Below are positions 47,301 through 57,418 of a stretch of DNA of 64,000 bases, piece after piece (the stretch's first letter is position 1; each line of letters opens with the position of its first letter). Both the position numbers and the translations under genes were made by a program. The stretch covers positions 186,001-250,000 of the forward strand of contig CAKMXJ010000006.1 of assembly GCA_928724745.1 (NCBI GenBank). The letters run 5' to 3'. The notes under the pieces were generated by a model. The model searched no databases. It had not been told where the DNA came from and was given only the letters and a program-made list of their open reading frames with translations. Source of the DNA: Anthracocystis setariae (Eukaryota > Basidiomycota > Ustilaginomycetes > Ustilaginales > Ustilaginaceae).

Positions 47301-47402
47301 ACGTCTACCAGTGGCCAGGAACCAGAGCCAGAAGATGATGACGGAAAAGATTTGGACGCGCTTGAGCCGGGTGGATGGTCGACCCAAAAGATGGTCAAGC
47401 AT
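44397..47402 (-). CDS. Hormone-sensitive-lipase-like alpha/beta hydrolase, membrane-anchored
   Basis: 1,001 aa. The N-terminus has one probable transmembrane segment (IFSVIIFWLWFLATG, about 18-32). The hydrolase core has the oxyanion motif in the form LDLPGGGYI (the family's HGGG with Pro for His), the nucleophile elbow GDSAGGN, an acid region GEKDPLCDD, and a histidine region WSHGF. A charged, poorly conserved insert splits the core (about 390-530), and a 280-residue Ser/Glu-rich tail follows it. Family members hydrolyse acylglycerols or sterol esters; the substrate here is unknown. It is convergent with the ArfGAP gene (247 bp). Confidence 0.85.
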   Translation of the reverse strand: MLDHLLGRPSTRLKRVQIFSVIIFWLWFLATGRRDGPSPLIRKLNAKFKRFSPWQIVVFSSIGIYTIRHLDSLLGFGAPEPLARMYSKNFYRTTWLVTALDAGFATAMNIKPKWLRDIMSIVFSAYYVVYANEADEKLRKYRAFCTVEMMRTTWEKTTNPYVRFVTWFHRPRLPIARPLLIPRPQVGAHHTRPIKVWLFYAKSERQLRMEEELVLDLPGGGYICMNPQHHEERLRQLAKEMQKPVLAVDYCKAPEYPYPFALEECFDLYRTLHETAGKVVGLSGSSNFRIVLTGDSAGGNLATGVALKIIQYPQPRIQLAYASLTARNSPDKRQPPPLPKPIGMVLSYPSLNFGFSSWMKPEHLRLLRQQSEVNLDNLAQQQTAVATSSSSGSLRGRRRSAANLASTASAADRKRAQAIRARSKERSKDPRSYQSLTSTAELHLDERARYAEVDPTTDDNDDASGREHDQADDEDGVYDRIWAENALTPSWEKGGLPWGQVAHQARLDEIADRQEKKAQAKFDKEQKLLQQAAEAADSRNKDVKRAPFNTRLTVTSMAGYFQDRIITQGMLRAMAILYIGPKRQPDLDHDYYLSPVVAPPHLLAEFPPVLFICGEKDPLCDDTVVMAGRIREAKLAKKADLERRRAMASARFGEGLRTTPISAQSKMPLDPIEQESPEDWVQMRIIEGWSHGFLQMSSLMPEAKQVISFLGTWISLLFEEFRDQLDEQRERAETRQQENMSSGPMAKQRAAGASTAPSPLKSVARANESTGQSEAVADSAHTSQTVQEHDADDEGANAEDEDDDDGPIMVIPKKNRQGSNRLSSPKLAVQPRASPPVTEATNASPLPSQVNLLRAETKDVGRAHSDSETGPLSRKPGISSTIPGRADSETNLIQDAAARSGFPGSVTGGVGARKGSKNGPSQIEAKYRSMLVEEASLLSRRRDDVLYGLENNATVFQSDEEEEGEATNDSGLKGSAGRKDGKVATEAEAEGEGRTKVASVA

Positions 47403-48187
47403 GGTGCTGGGAGGTGCGGATGGTGGAGAGCAGCAACTACCTTGAACTCCTCTTCACCCACGACACCACAACAACGGAAGGGGTAGTGTCTGCAATCCCT
47501 TTCGATTGAGACGAAACGGTGGGGCGCAAAGGGGAAGCGGTCAATGATGGAAGTTGAAGAAAAAGCCAGGGAGGTGTACTTTACTGCAAGGTACAGTTCC
47601 GGTTCAGCAGGCTTGCGACTAAGCTCCGGCAAAAATGTCAGCTTTGAAACCGGAGTGACAGCTGCCAAGAAGAACCAAGCGACTGGCTTGATTCTGCTGG
47701 CGGAAGTGTTGTTGGTCGGTGCTGTAGCAGCCAGTCTTGGCTCAAAAAGGCGTTTGGCATGTCTCAGGCTCTCTATCGCCAATTTTCGTAGTGTATGCCT
47801 GAATCACGCAAGCTGTTACTAATACAGTATCGCAGCAGCAACTGCAGCAATCAAAGTGGCTTTTCAAGGTTCAAAAGGAGTGCTTCTCCGTGTGTCGTGA
47901 ATTGTTTTCGGCAGTTCGCTGCACCCGTGAAAGCTCAGGGTTCCCGAGGCGCACCATATTCTGGCCCTCCACTCCGGCACTGTGCGTCGAACGTGAAAAG
48001 TGACAGCTTCAATTCCACGCTCAGACCAGACAATCTCAACTACTACTCCTACGCTACCGAAGGCTCGCCGTGGGTTTTTTACACGGATGCATGCGGGTCT
48101 ACAGTATTATTGACAAATTCAACACAACCCATGAAATGCTATGAAAATTCAGTCGAAAGATGCTGGGGGGGGGGGGGGGGCAAAAAT
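47403..48187. other. Intergenic region with a 16-G homopolymer
   Basis: 785 bp with no credible gene. A run of 16 G occupies 48165-48180, next to the tRNA terminator. A GTACTTTACTG-type motif lies near 47577. Confidence 0.6.
48182..48186 (-). terminator. Pol III terminator of tRNA-Gly
   Basis: Five T on the minus strand, beginning two bases after the last base of the mature tRNA. Confidence 0.75.
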
Positions 48188-48287
48188 GCAACCGCCGGGG
48201 TTCGAACCCGGGACCTCCTCTTATCACACGGATCTGCCTTAAGCAGTGATTGGGAAAGAGACATACTAACCACTATACCACGGCTGC
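48188..48287 (-). tRNA. tRNA-Gly (anticodon CCC) with 28-nt intron
   Basis: The 100-nt gene folds as a tRNA: acceptor stem GCAGCCG/CGGTTGC (one G-U), D arm GTAT-AGTGGTTA-GTAT (B-box and A-box sequences present), anticodon stem TCTCT/AGAGG, loop TTCCCA then A, variable loop AGGTC, T arm CCGGG-TTCGAAC-CCCGG. Removing 48223-48250, at the canonical position after base 37, leaves 72 nt. Anticodon bases are 48252-48254. Confidence 0.85.
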
Positions 48288-49748
48288 GTACGTATCGCTG
48301 AGCGAGCTGTATATACGTTCTATATACCCATTGAGCTTATCGGGTCCTCGTGTGATCTGCTGTTGCGTTGCCTTGTTGGTCACCATCAGAACAACTGGAG
48401 TTCAGGCTCGTTGAGTATTGCTAAGTATTGCAAGAGTGTAAGTTAACAAAAACTCCAACTCATGCGAACACCGAGACTCGGAATGCGCTTACAGCTCATG
48501 CGGCAACACGGCTAAACCCTGCATCATGGTGACCAAGCCCGCCCTGGTCATCTGTACTGGTACAGTGGTGTGAGTGTTTTTAGCCCGCATCAGCAAGCAC
48601 ATCAATGGATGCTGTCCTCGTTGACGGACGAGTCATGGTCACGCGCAACGATCTGGGGGAAGATTGTGTTGTACTGTGCAAGCCCGACCCCGGACATCAA
48701 ACGGGCAAAGTGATGATGGTCGATTTAACCGCTAGCAGCACGAATTTGTGGGGCTCCGAAGCTATAGCCGTCCACAATGAACACGATGGATCGTCGCGAC
48801 AAAATACAGTAGTTTGTAGGAAGCTAGTCAAGTCGAAGCCTATGCAGTGCTTAGAAGAGGAACTGCGATTCGGGCCAAGAAGGATCACGCGAAAGCTACT
48901 TGTTGGTCGACTGGTTGCGGTTTCAGCGTTGGATTCACTAAACTTGTTTTTGTGGCCATTCGTCCGTGTTTCCGCCGCGAATCCCGACACGAAAAAAAAA
49001 AAAAAAAAACCCTCGAGGCAGAGTGGTTCTTCCGTGCAGGGAGGGGGAAGCTGCGAGATGTTTGCTAACACGCGATTCTGTGTTTCTCTGAATCTCTCCA
49101 GTAGCCGCCGTGATATCCTCTGGTACTGTAGACCTGACGCTTTTTTTTTTTTTTTTCAACAGCCCACGCAGCCCTGAACACACTGAAACGCACCTCACAT
49201 TGGAACTCTATAGCTGACAAAATGAAAGAATTCCTCGAATCAGATCGACCTCGGCTGGCCCAGTCGAGATCAACTCTGTAGAGCATAGCAAGTGCTGCAT
49301 CACCAGAAAAGGCCTGAAAGGGTTGAGCGCTGTCAAAGGTGGTTGGTTGACTGGTGGTCACCGGCCCGCAAGTCACAGCGAATTGCAGTTGAGGTAAGCC
49401 ACCAGACGGCGACGTGGCGACAGCTTAGCCAAGACAAGGAAAAGTCGGCCCCAAAAAATGCGACTCGTGCATATTCTTTTCGCCACGCACGCATCGCAAA
49501 CTGCCGTCGACCCGCGGTGGCTCTCGGCACAATTCAGGCTTCCGCAGCACAGTCACCGCAACACTCGAAAACCTGTCTTCCTGAAAAGCGCGTGACATTG
49601 ATCCCAACTTGGCATAACACATATATTATTATTATTGTTACTTTACCACCTTCCATCACGCCACCATTGTCTCTGTAGTTGATTGTTTCCCTATCCGTCT
49701 TCGTTAGTGTTCGCTTCTCGCTGGCGATCACGCTCCATCATCGAAAAC
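48288..49748. other. Intergenic region before cytochrome P450 reductase
   Basis: About 1.46 kb without a credible gene. It contains an A-run near 48992-49009 and a T-run near 49141-49156, which could pair. The last part is probably promoter and leader of the reductase gene. Confidence 0.55.
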
Positions 49749-51917
49749 ATGGCGTCGCAACTTGACTTGATCGTTCTCGGTCTCGGAGGTCTGCTCGCCG
49801 TCCTCTACCTTTTCCGCGAGACCATCTTTGGCGGAGCCAAGGAGACCAGCTCCAAGCTCGCCAACGGCGCTCCCCTTTCCTCTTCCGAAGAAGCCGGCGC
49901 TGATTTCGTCTCTAAACTCAAGTCTCAGAAAAAGCGCATCGCTATCTTCTACGGATCTCAGACCGGTACTGCCGAGGAATACGCTACTAAGCTGGCCAAG
50001 GAGGCCAAGGCTCGTTTCGGCACTTCTTCGCTCGTCCTCGATCCTGAGGAGTATGAATTCGACAAGCTTGACCAAATGCCTGACGATTGCGTCGCTGTCT
50101 TCGTCATGGCTACCTACGGCGAAGGTGAACCTACCGACAACGCCGTCGGCCTGATGGAATTCATCGAGAACGAATCCCCCGAGTTCTCCAACGGCAGCGA
50201 GCGTCTCGAGAACCTCAACTATGTCATCTTTGGTCTCGGCAATCGTACCTACGAACACTTCAATGCTGTTGCCCGTAAGCTCGACTCCCGACTCCAGTCT
50301 CTCGGTGCCAAGCGCATCGGCGAGCGTGGCGAGGGTGACGATGACAAGAGCATGGAGGAGGACTACCTGGCTTGGAAAGACTCCATGTTCGAGGCTCTCG
50401 CCTCTTCGCTCAACTTCGAGGAGGGCGGAGGAGGTGATGTGCCCGACTTTAAGGTTACCGAGCTCGCTGATCATCCCGACGACAAGGTCTACCACGGCGA
50501 ACTTTCTGCACGCGCTCTGCTCGGCACCAAGGGCATCCACGATGCCAAGAACCCCTACAACGCTGTTGTCAAGGAGGCTCGTGAGCTCTTCGTTGAGGGC
50601 ACTGCTGACCGTACTTGCGTCCACGTCGAGTTTGACATTGAAGGATCTGGGATTTCGTACCAGCATGGCGACCACATCGCCGTTTGGGCTCACAATCCCG
50701 AACAGGAGGTCGACCGTGCTCTTGCCGTCTTTGGCCTGCTCGACAAGCGCACCAATGTCATTGACGTAGAGTCGCTCGACCCTACCCTCGCCAAGGTTCC
50801 CTTCCCCGTGCCTACCACCTACGAAGCCGTCTTCCGCCACTATCTCGATATCACCAGCCACGCCTCTCGTCAGACGCTCAACAATTTTGCCAAGTTTGCC
50901 CCCTCGCCCGAAGTTCAGGCCAAGCTCGAGAAGATTTGTGCCAACAAGGACACTTTCCAAGCCGAGATTGGCTCTCGCTGCCTCAAGACCGCCGAGGCTT
51001 TGCAATGGATTGCTGGTGAGGACCTTCAGGCCGACGTCAGCTCCATCAAACCCTGGAACGTCTCTTTCGACCGCGTCATTTCGGATCTCCCCCGCGTTGG
51101 TCCTCGCTTTTACTCGATCTCGTCTAGCCCCAAGATGCACCCCAAGTCGGTCCACATCACTGCTGTTGTGCTCCGCTACCAGGCCCAGAAGTCCGGTCCA
51201 TGGGTTCATGGCCTTGCCACCAACTTCATCAGCACCATCAAGATGGAGAAGAATGGCGAGAGACCCACGGGACCCAACGATCCTCGATTTGGCACGCCCA
51301 AGTACTCGATTGCCGGTCCTCGAGGAGCTTACACCAAGGACGGTTTGTTCCGTGCTCCCATTCACATCCGACGATCCAACTTCCGCTTGCCCACTTCGCC
51401 CAAGATCCCGGTCATCATGGTCGGCCCAGGTACCGGTGTCGCGCCTTTCCGCTCTTTCGTTCAGGACCGCGTCTGCAGTGCCGAAAAGGCGGTCGAAAAG
51501 GCCAGCGGCAAGTCGGTTGAGGAGGCTCTCAAGGACTGGGGCAACATCTGGCTGTTCTATGGATGCAGGAAGGCGAACGAAGACTTTCTCTATCGCGACG
51601 AGTGGCCAGAGTACGCCAACAAGTTGGGCGGCAAGTTCCACATGGAGACGTCGCTTTCGCGAGAGAAATTCAAGCCTGATGGCTCCAAGATCTACGTGCA
51701 GGACTTGCTGTGGGAGAACCGAAAGCAGATCGCAGACGACATTCTGGAGCGCAAGGCGTACATCTACATTTGTGGTGAGGCCAAGGGCATGGCTCAGGAT
51801 GTCGAGGCCATGTTCAACAGGATCCTCGAGGACGCCAAGGGTTCAGCAGACGAGGCCAAGAAGGAAATGAAGCTGCTGAAGGAGCGTTCCAGATTGCTCC
51901 TCGATGTTTGGTCTTAG
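49749..51917 (+). CDS. CPR1: NADPH-cytochrome P450 reductase
   Basis: 722 aa from the ATG at 49749, preferred to the upstream ATG at 49683 because it gives the usual N-terminal membrane anchor (LIVLGLGGLLAVLYLF). The FMN domain starts with YGSQTGTAEE (about 71); FAD binding shows RFYSISSS (about 453); NADPH binding GPGTGVAPFR (about 559); the C-terminus is the diagnostic DVWS. It passes electrons from NADPH to ER cytochromes P450 (ergosterol synthesis, detoxification) and other haem enzymes. No intron is seen. It is convergent with car2, 278 bp apart; this looks like coincidence rather than a pathway cluster. Confidence 0.96.
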   Translation: MASQLDLIVLGLGGLLAVLYLFRETIFGGAKETSSKLANGAPLSSSEEAGADFVSKLKSQKKRIAIFYGSQTGTAEEYATKLAKEAKARFGTSSLVLDPEEYEFDKLDQMPDDCVAVFVMATYGEGEPTDNAVGLMEFIENESPEFSNGSERLENLNYVIFGLGNRTYEHFNAVARKLDSRLQSLGAKRIGERGEGDDDKSMEEDYLAWKDSMFEALASSLNFEEGGGGDVPDFKVTELADHPDDKVYHGELSARALLGTKGIHDAKNPYNAVVKEARELFVEGTADRTCVHVEFDIEGSGISYQHGDHIAVWAHNPEQEVDRALAVFGLLDKRTNVIDVESLDPTLAKVPFPVPTTYEAVFRHYLDITSHASRQTLNNFAKFAPSPEVQAKLEKICANKDTFQAEIGSRCLKTAEALQWIAGEDLQADVSSIKPWNVSFDRVISDLPRVGPRFYSISSSPKMHPKSVHITAVVLRYQAQKSGPWVHGLATNFISTIKMEKNGERPTGPNDPRFGTPKYSIAGPRGAYTKDGLFRAPIHIRRSNFRLPTSPKIPVIMVGPGTGVAPFRSFVQDRVCSAEKAVEKASGKSVEEALKDWGNIWLFYGCRKANEDFLYRDEWPEYANKLGGKFHMETSLSREKFKPDGSKIYVQDLLWENRKQIADDILERKAYIYICGEAKGMAQDVEAMFNRILEDAKGSADEAKKEMKLLKERSRLLLDVWS

Positions 51918-52195
51918 ATTAGTGTAGATCGAGTTGGTGGGGTCAGCGCTGACAGCTTCGAGTACATCTCGACGCGAAGCACTGCCGCATGATCTCATTG
52001 TGTAAATAGAAAACTTGCGGACGTACCATATTGTGCTCCTTGCCGCATCGTATGTGTCGCTTGGCTGGGATCATTCTACATCATCAACGTGACTGTCGAA
52101 ACAACGAGGTAGGATTTCCTAACCGAACCAATCAATCTACAGTTACAGTCCAGCGCTCATGTTGTGGATTAAAAAGTTTCAGTTGGGATTTGGCT

Positions 52196-54259
52196 TTATG
52201 CGGCCAAGTAAACGGCCTTGATGGCCTTTGCGATTCGTTGGGGGTTTGACAAGCTTGCGCGTTGACCGGACTGAATCTGTTGATGGGATTGGGTTTGGAT
52301 GCTAGTTCCGATGGCGGCGTAGACTGAGCAAGCGGCTTTAAGACCTGCGCGAGCTGGACGATTGGGGATCTGTGCCAAAGCTGGATACGATTGATCGTAA
52401 AGTTGTTCGGAGATCTGAAGTAGTCGCAGTGCATACTTGCGCACGTCTTGCGGTTGAACATGGTTCAGCTTCTTCTCGCCATCGCGATTGCGGATGTCCA
52501 CCTTGCCCTGAAGCAGCAGATCTTGCATACCTTCGTCTTCCTCGTCAAACATCTCGGCAGGTAAGTAGCAGCGATGCAAATCGACCGAATCTGGTACAAT
52601 GTCTCGAGCGATATTGACTAGTTGCAGACTGACTCCCATGCGTCGTGCTTCATACAGTAGTGCGTGCAGGTCGGTTGCTTGCGATAGGTCGAGCCTGCCT
52701 ACCGAAGCAGCTTTGTTCGGCTTCGAAATCGTGGGTTCCAGAGAGATGCTCCTGTCGACATGCAAGTCGAGCGGCACAAGCACTCCGCATCGACCCAGAA
52801 TGACGCGCGTGCACATTTCACCCACTACTCCTGCAACGCACTGCGAGTACTCGACAAGCTCGTCCATCGTTGTCAGCCTCGTCTTGCTCGTCGGATGTGG
52901 ATGCTCGAAGCGCAAATCCGTGCTGTAACCGTCCAGCATTTCATACCAGAGACGCTTGGGAATGTAACGTGTGAGCGGTGCTATCGATGCTGCTGAGGCA
53001 CGGATATCCACCTTGGTTTTGTCCGACAGTTTTAAAGGGTCGAGCTTCAGACGTATGCGTTCTCCGATGGTATCTGACGATAAGATCGATGGAGCTTTGG
53101 CGCCATCTGTGCTTGAGTAGATAGCATCGACGATTCCTCTGATGACCTCGAGGTTCTGCGACTTGGCTTCGATTCCTTCGGCTTCGTCATCCACCAGATC
53201 GTCAGCTACTCGGCAGAAAGCATACAGACATCCCAGGTCGGAACGCAGATCCCACGGCAGCAGCAAGCTGGCAGCGTTGAACGATTTGGATGCGGCTTTC
53301 AGCACCTTCAATGAGGCGCAAAGATCCTGCGGCTCGACGCACGCCGATGTTGATGTTGTCGGAAAAGGCTCCGTGTTCGATCGCACAAAGGCCGACCACA
53401 GCCGAATATACGTCGAAAGCGAGCTGAGAGGCAGATAGCTGGGTGACAAGGGCGTGGAATCCGCTGCAGCAGTCTGTCTGCAGATGGCGACGCAGCGATC
53501 AAAGGTGAAGCAGGCGCTGACGAGGATGACGTTGGTAACGACGAAGAAGAGCATCTCCTCGATGGGCAGATCCGGAATGGGAAAGATGTTAAGAGACGTC
53601 TCCTCGTTGATGTGCCACGTACCGCGACGCAAAGCGTAAACGTCTGAGCACCACAGATAGACAGTAGGAGCACCAACGGATAAAACGAAGGGCACAAGAC
53701 CGGCGCGGATGCCCATGTTGCGGATAAAGTCGATGGATCCCCACAGAAGCAAAGCCAGCGGCAAGGAAGCCCACCACGAGATCATGCCAAAGTAGTATGA
53801 ATGCGTTTCAGGCACGGCGAATCTGAGGCCAAGGATGAAGCAAGCTGTGCACGCCAACAGTGCTGGGGAGGATAGCCGGCATTTCGCAGAGGACGACGGA
53901 AACAAGTATAGGTTGGGAAGGTGCCATCGTGTGAGAAGTGTGCACCAGAGCGTTGAAATGAGGCTCTGGATGATGAAGAAGAAGTATTCTTCGATGGGAA
54001 CGTAGCCGATGGTGAACCAGATGCAGTGACGATGGTAGAACCACGCGCGATTTTTGACGATGAGATTATCCCATGGCGTGGTCCAAACGAATGCGATGAT
54101 AGGGAGTAAGATGAGCTTGGCGCGGTCGAGCTTGGTAAGGAAAGGGCGCGCAACAAGAAAGAGCACAGCGCAGAGTGGCAAGGTCCAAAGAAGGTGGAAA
54201 TGGCGATATCCGAGCGTGCAAGCTGGCCAGTCCGGATTGGGCGCTGAGTGGTTGGCCAT
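52196..54259 (-). CDS. car2: Bifunctional lycopene cyclase / phytoene synthase
   Basis: 687 aa from the ATG at 54259, chosen over the ATG at 54376 because the family begins close to the first membrane helix. The N-terminal about 250 residues are hydrophobic with several transmembrane helices and the CarR-type lycopene cyclase motifs ([18 protein letters not shown]). The C-terminal part is a phytoene synthase with both aspartate-rich motifs: DDLVDDE and ARDIVPD. It condenses two geranylgeranyl diphosphates to phytoene and cyclises lycopene to beta-carotene. This fusion is specific to fungi (al-2, carRA, car2). A phytoene desaturase and a carotenoid oxygenase are not in the window. Confidence 0.95.
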   Translation of the reverse strand: MANHSAPNPDWPACTLGYRHFHLLWTLPLCAVLFLVARPFLTKLDRAKLILLPIIAFVWTTPWDNLIVKNRAWFYHRHCIWFTIGYVPIEEYFFFIIQSLISTLWCTLLTRWHLPNLYLFPSSSAKCRLSSPALLACTACFILGLRFAVPETHSYYFGMISWWASLPLALLLWGSIDFIRNMGIRAGLVPFVLSVGAPTVYLWCSDVYALRRGTWHINEETSLNIFPIPDLPIEEMLFFVVTNVILVSACFTFDRCVAICRQTAAADSTPLSPSYLPLSSLSTYIRLWSAFVRSNTEPFPTTSTSACVEPQDLCASLKVLKAASKSFNAASLLLPWDLRSDLGCLYAFCRVADDLVDDEAEGIEAKSQNLEVIRGIVDAIYSSTDGAKAPSILSSDTIGERIRLKLDPLKLSDKTKVDIRASAASIAPLTRYIPKRLWYEMLDGYSTDLRFEHPHPTSKTRLTTMDELVEYSQCVAGVVGEMCTRVILGRCGVLVPLDLHVDRSISLEPTISKPNKAASVGRLDLSQATDLHALLYEARRMGVSLQLVNIARDIVPDSVDLHRCYLPAEMFDEEDEGMQDLLLQGKVDIRNRDGEKKLNHVQPQDVRKYALRLLQISEQLYDQSYPALAQIPNRPARAGLKAACSVYAAIGTSIQTQSHQQIQSGQRASLSNPQRIAKAIKAVYLAA

Positions 54260-55620
54260 GATGGACGAATGGAGCTGTTTCGGAGCACAATGACTTATGA
54301 GGGGCCCGCTGCTCGAAAGGAGTGGTGGGTTCAGAGATTGAGTTAGGCTCGAGGCATGTTGGCTGAGGGACAGCAATGATACGTGCTGATCGTTGAACGC
54401 TGTTTCGATGAACCAATCGTGGCACAGGCCAAGTCAAGTCAAGCCAAGCTAAGCCGCCGGTTCGCAGATAAGCGCGTATGGCGTGCGGGACCTTGGCGTG
54501 GGTCGAGAAGGCAGATACCACTCGGTTGGCGAGGCAAGATGAGGATGAGAAGGAAGGAGGATAAGATGTTGCGGAAGAGAGCAGTTTCAAGACAAACTTG
54601 AAGGATTACAGAATTGCGTCCACCCGGCCGGCCTTGATAAGCCTCAGGAAAGTACTACAGACACCACGATTGCGATGAGCAGCTGCTAATTAATTGTGAA
54701 TTCATGAATGCCCTCCGATCGGCTAATCCGGAGCGGTGTTTTTGTTTTTCCAAGGGTTCTCTGAACTTGCAGACCTTTGCAGCCGTTTGTTGCGTCAGAG
54801 GGCGTTCGTTTACCGCGTTTGGCTGACGGCGGCCTCGGATGATGCCGTGGACTTTGGCTGGAAACCGGTTGAACCCTGGGAAAACGTCATGCGCGACCCG
54901 ATCTTTGGACGATGCGTTTGCTGCAATCTTACATGTCAGAGCGGATGACAGGCAAAGTCATGGCCACGACCCGGCAAAAGAACTGGAATCGATTGCAACG
55001 TGCGTGATCCCATCTGCTTCAGAGTGTACGTCGGGCTCGGGCTTAAGACGGATTCAAACGACGAAGCGTGATCGATCCGATCGAGTGAAACGAGCGTGTT
55101 CGGACGAGGCTGCTTGGCCAGGACCCCATGCTTCCATCGCGCATCCAGTCCGCATCCCACGGTTCTAAAAAATGGTTTCCTTGATCACCCGAATGGGGTC
55201 ATAACAACCAGGAAGATGGCCATGACCAAGGCTGCCTGATACAGGATTGCTCATGCGGACCGCTGCGAAGAAATGGAATCCAGGCGAAGCGATTGATTGT
55301 CGGTCTGCCGGTCGCTGGATCGCAACGTGTCCTGTCTTACAGAAGGTCTATCCGTACATGGGTCGAGAGATGAAACACGGAAGTAACGCTCTGAATCCAA
55401 CCATGCTATTGTACAGTACTGGGGCATTGCGACTTGCGAGCTACCTATGAACTCGCTTTCCTTTATTGCACATAATAAAGAATCAAGACTTGCAGACGCT
55501 CGTACAGCAGAACCGAGAACGTCAAGTACGAGCACGGCTTTCGATCAGGGTTCTGCAAAGACAGCGCGGCAACGACGCAACTTTTGTTCCGCAGCTTCAT
55601 CAGTGCTGATCGTGGGTGAT

Positions 55621-55647
55621 GTACTGTACTGTACTGTACTGTACTGT
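55621..55647. repeat. (GTACT)5 microsatellite
   Basis: Five tandem GTACT units. It is an expanded version of the motif scattered through intergenic DNA of the window. Confidence 0.9.
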
Positions 55648-56000
55648 ATTGCACTATAGTTCGTTGCGCTGCACTGAGGCAGTTTGTTTTGGCAGATACC
55701 AACAACCGTGCATGGCAAAAACGCGCTGCGCAAACAGCGAGCGTTGCAGCGTACCAAGTCGACACCATTTTGCAATGTTGTTGGATCCAATCCTGTACCC
55801 TGACCACGAGTGCAAACCCATGCTGTACCGTACTATCCTGTACAGCTCGGCAGACGCACCAGCCCACCCGTTTTTGGACAGCTGAGACAAATAGAGACAA
55901 CCGAACCGACAAGGCCCAGAGTGGCGATGAAAGCAAGACACCAAACAAATCCGGCCGCCTTTTCCATGCAGGCCGCGAGTGACGTTCCCGGCTGTTCTGT

Positions 56001-56024
56001 CTGCCTGCCTGCCTGCCTGCCTGC
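56001..56024. repeat. (CTGC)6 microsatellite
   Basis: Six tandem CTGC units, non-coding. Confidence 0.85.
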
Positions 56025-56421
56025 AGTCCTTGGTGTAGTGCTTGCAGCCCCTTACGCAAAGAGAAAGGGGGACGCATCGCATGCTAAATGTTAGATCCCG
56101 CGCGCTAGAGGATTCATATGGTTCGGCGGGAGCGAGTCTGAAGTATGTGCAACGCTAGGCTGAAGGGAACTGGCACTCTTGCACTTGCACTTGCGCTTGC
56201 AACCTGGCCTGGAGAAAAAGACATGGCATCCACTCAAAGCTACCTGAATTAGGAAGGAGTTTACCTTGCCAGCTGTTCAGACAGAGAGGGTGTAAGGTCG
56301 GCACTATACATTATAGCCTAGTCGTGGTAGTTTCAAAGTCCGAATGCATGAGCAATCCGAGCGCGTGTGTGAAGCTCGGAATTGAAGCTCACACTCAGAC
56401 TCGAAAGCCCTGTTGTATAGA

Positions 56422-56455
56422 ACTGCACTGCACTGCACTGCACTGCACTGCACTG
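56422..56455. repeat. (ACTGC)6 microsatellite
   Basis: Six tandem ACTGC units followed by a partial one. One-base variant of the GTACT repeat 800 bp upstream. Confidence 0.9.
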
Positions 56456-57418
56456 TTTTTCTCAGTAGTCTGTGATTTAGAACGACGCAAATGGACAGTT
56501 CAGCGACACTGCGTGCTGCTGCCTGTAATATATGTCTCACACTCCAGCGAACCGACCGACACTCTCGCTCACCTGGACTCTGTTCGGTCTGAGCTTCACT
56601 CGCTCTTCGGCACGCAACTATAACAACTCACTCTCTTTTTGGGGCCCTTCGACGGTGACTTGGACATCGTTTCTCCATCAAACCTTCCTTCCTCCTCGCT
56701 CGCTTGCTTGCAATCCACCCCTTTTGGCATCGGTCGCGCCTTGACCCAAATCAACTCGTTACTGCCACCACGTTGCTTTCGAACACCGAATCCTGTCCCT
56801 CGTTATTCTCTCGGCGCTTTATTAGGGCTCGACTGAACTGAGATCTCAGGTGCATCTTTGCAACTACGGTCAACCCTACTTTGCCAGACCTCTCCACCGA
56901 CACTCAACAGAGGCGGATTCATCCTTGCTCGTTTCGAGCTCGCTAGTACATCCGACCGCTGCTGCCGTCGTCTTCTGCAACCCCCTACATTGGGATCAGT
57001 TTGCACTCGTTCGGATATACCGCTTCATTCCACAGCAGGCATCGGAATTGCCTACAGTTCGCGCCAACAGCCTAGATCGATTTTGGCCTCGATAGGACAG
57101 CTTGCCGAGCAATCACGATCCATTGTATCTCCGATCGTCTCTCGCTTCGGGCTCAGTAGCTTCACCATCTGCAGCGCTCATCGTTTGCCATCTCGATGAG
57201 CCAGACATCTTTGGTTCGAAGACCGCAGCACCGACCAAGACTACCCTTTTGCTTCAGATGTCGACTTGAAGCTCTGTTCTGACTCTCTTCTAGCCAAACT
57301 GCCGCAGCGCCTCGGCGTGTGCCGACCACAACAGCCCAAGGGCGACTCGTCGTCTCAACCTCCTTTCAGCAACGTTGGCAGATTCTGCGACACGTCTGTG
57401 CGCCTCCATCTCTGAAAC

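Larger units (their letters stand above)
54260..57418. other. 3.2-kb intergenic region with simple repeats
   Basis: Upstream DNA of car2 and of the DUF1765-like gene (divergent). No credible ORF. It contains three simple repeats listed separately and several TACAGTAC motifs. The last about 800 bp are pyrimidine-rich, as expected of the downstream gene's leader. Confidence 0.55.

Noticed and set aside
48992..49156. A-run and T-run 130 bp apart as a hairpin or processed retrogene tail
   Set aside because: No coding similarity or target-site duplication between them; chance pairing of simple sequence is sufficient.
48605..49177. 190-aa plus-strand frame with poly-Lys and poly-Phe from A/T runs
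   Set aside because: Composition follows homopolymer runs; no recognisable motif or upstream signals.
49728..51641. 637-aa open frame antisense to cytochrome P450 reductase
   Set aside because: It mirrors the codon bias of the strongly coding reductase strand; no domain, no promoter, and its sequence is fully explained by the sense gene.
49749..54259. Cytochrome P450 reductase plus car2 as a carotenoid gene cluster
   Set aside because: The two genes are convergent and no desaturase, oxygenase or regulator is nearby; the reductase is a general housekeeping enzyme.
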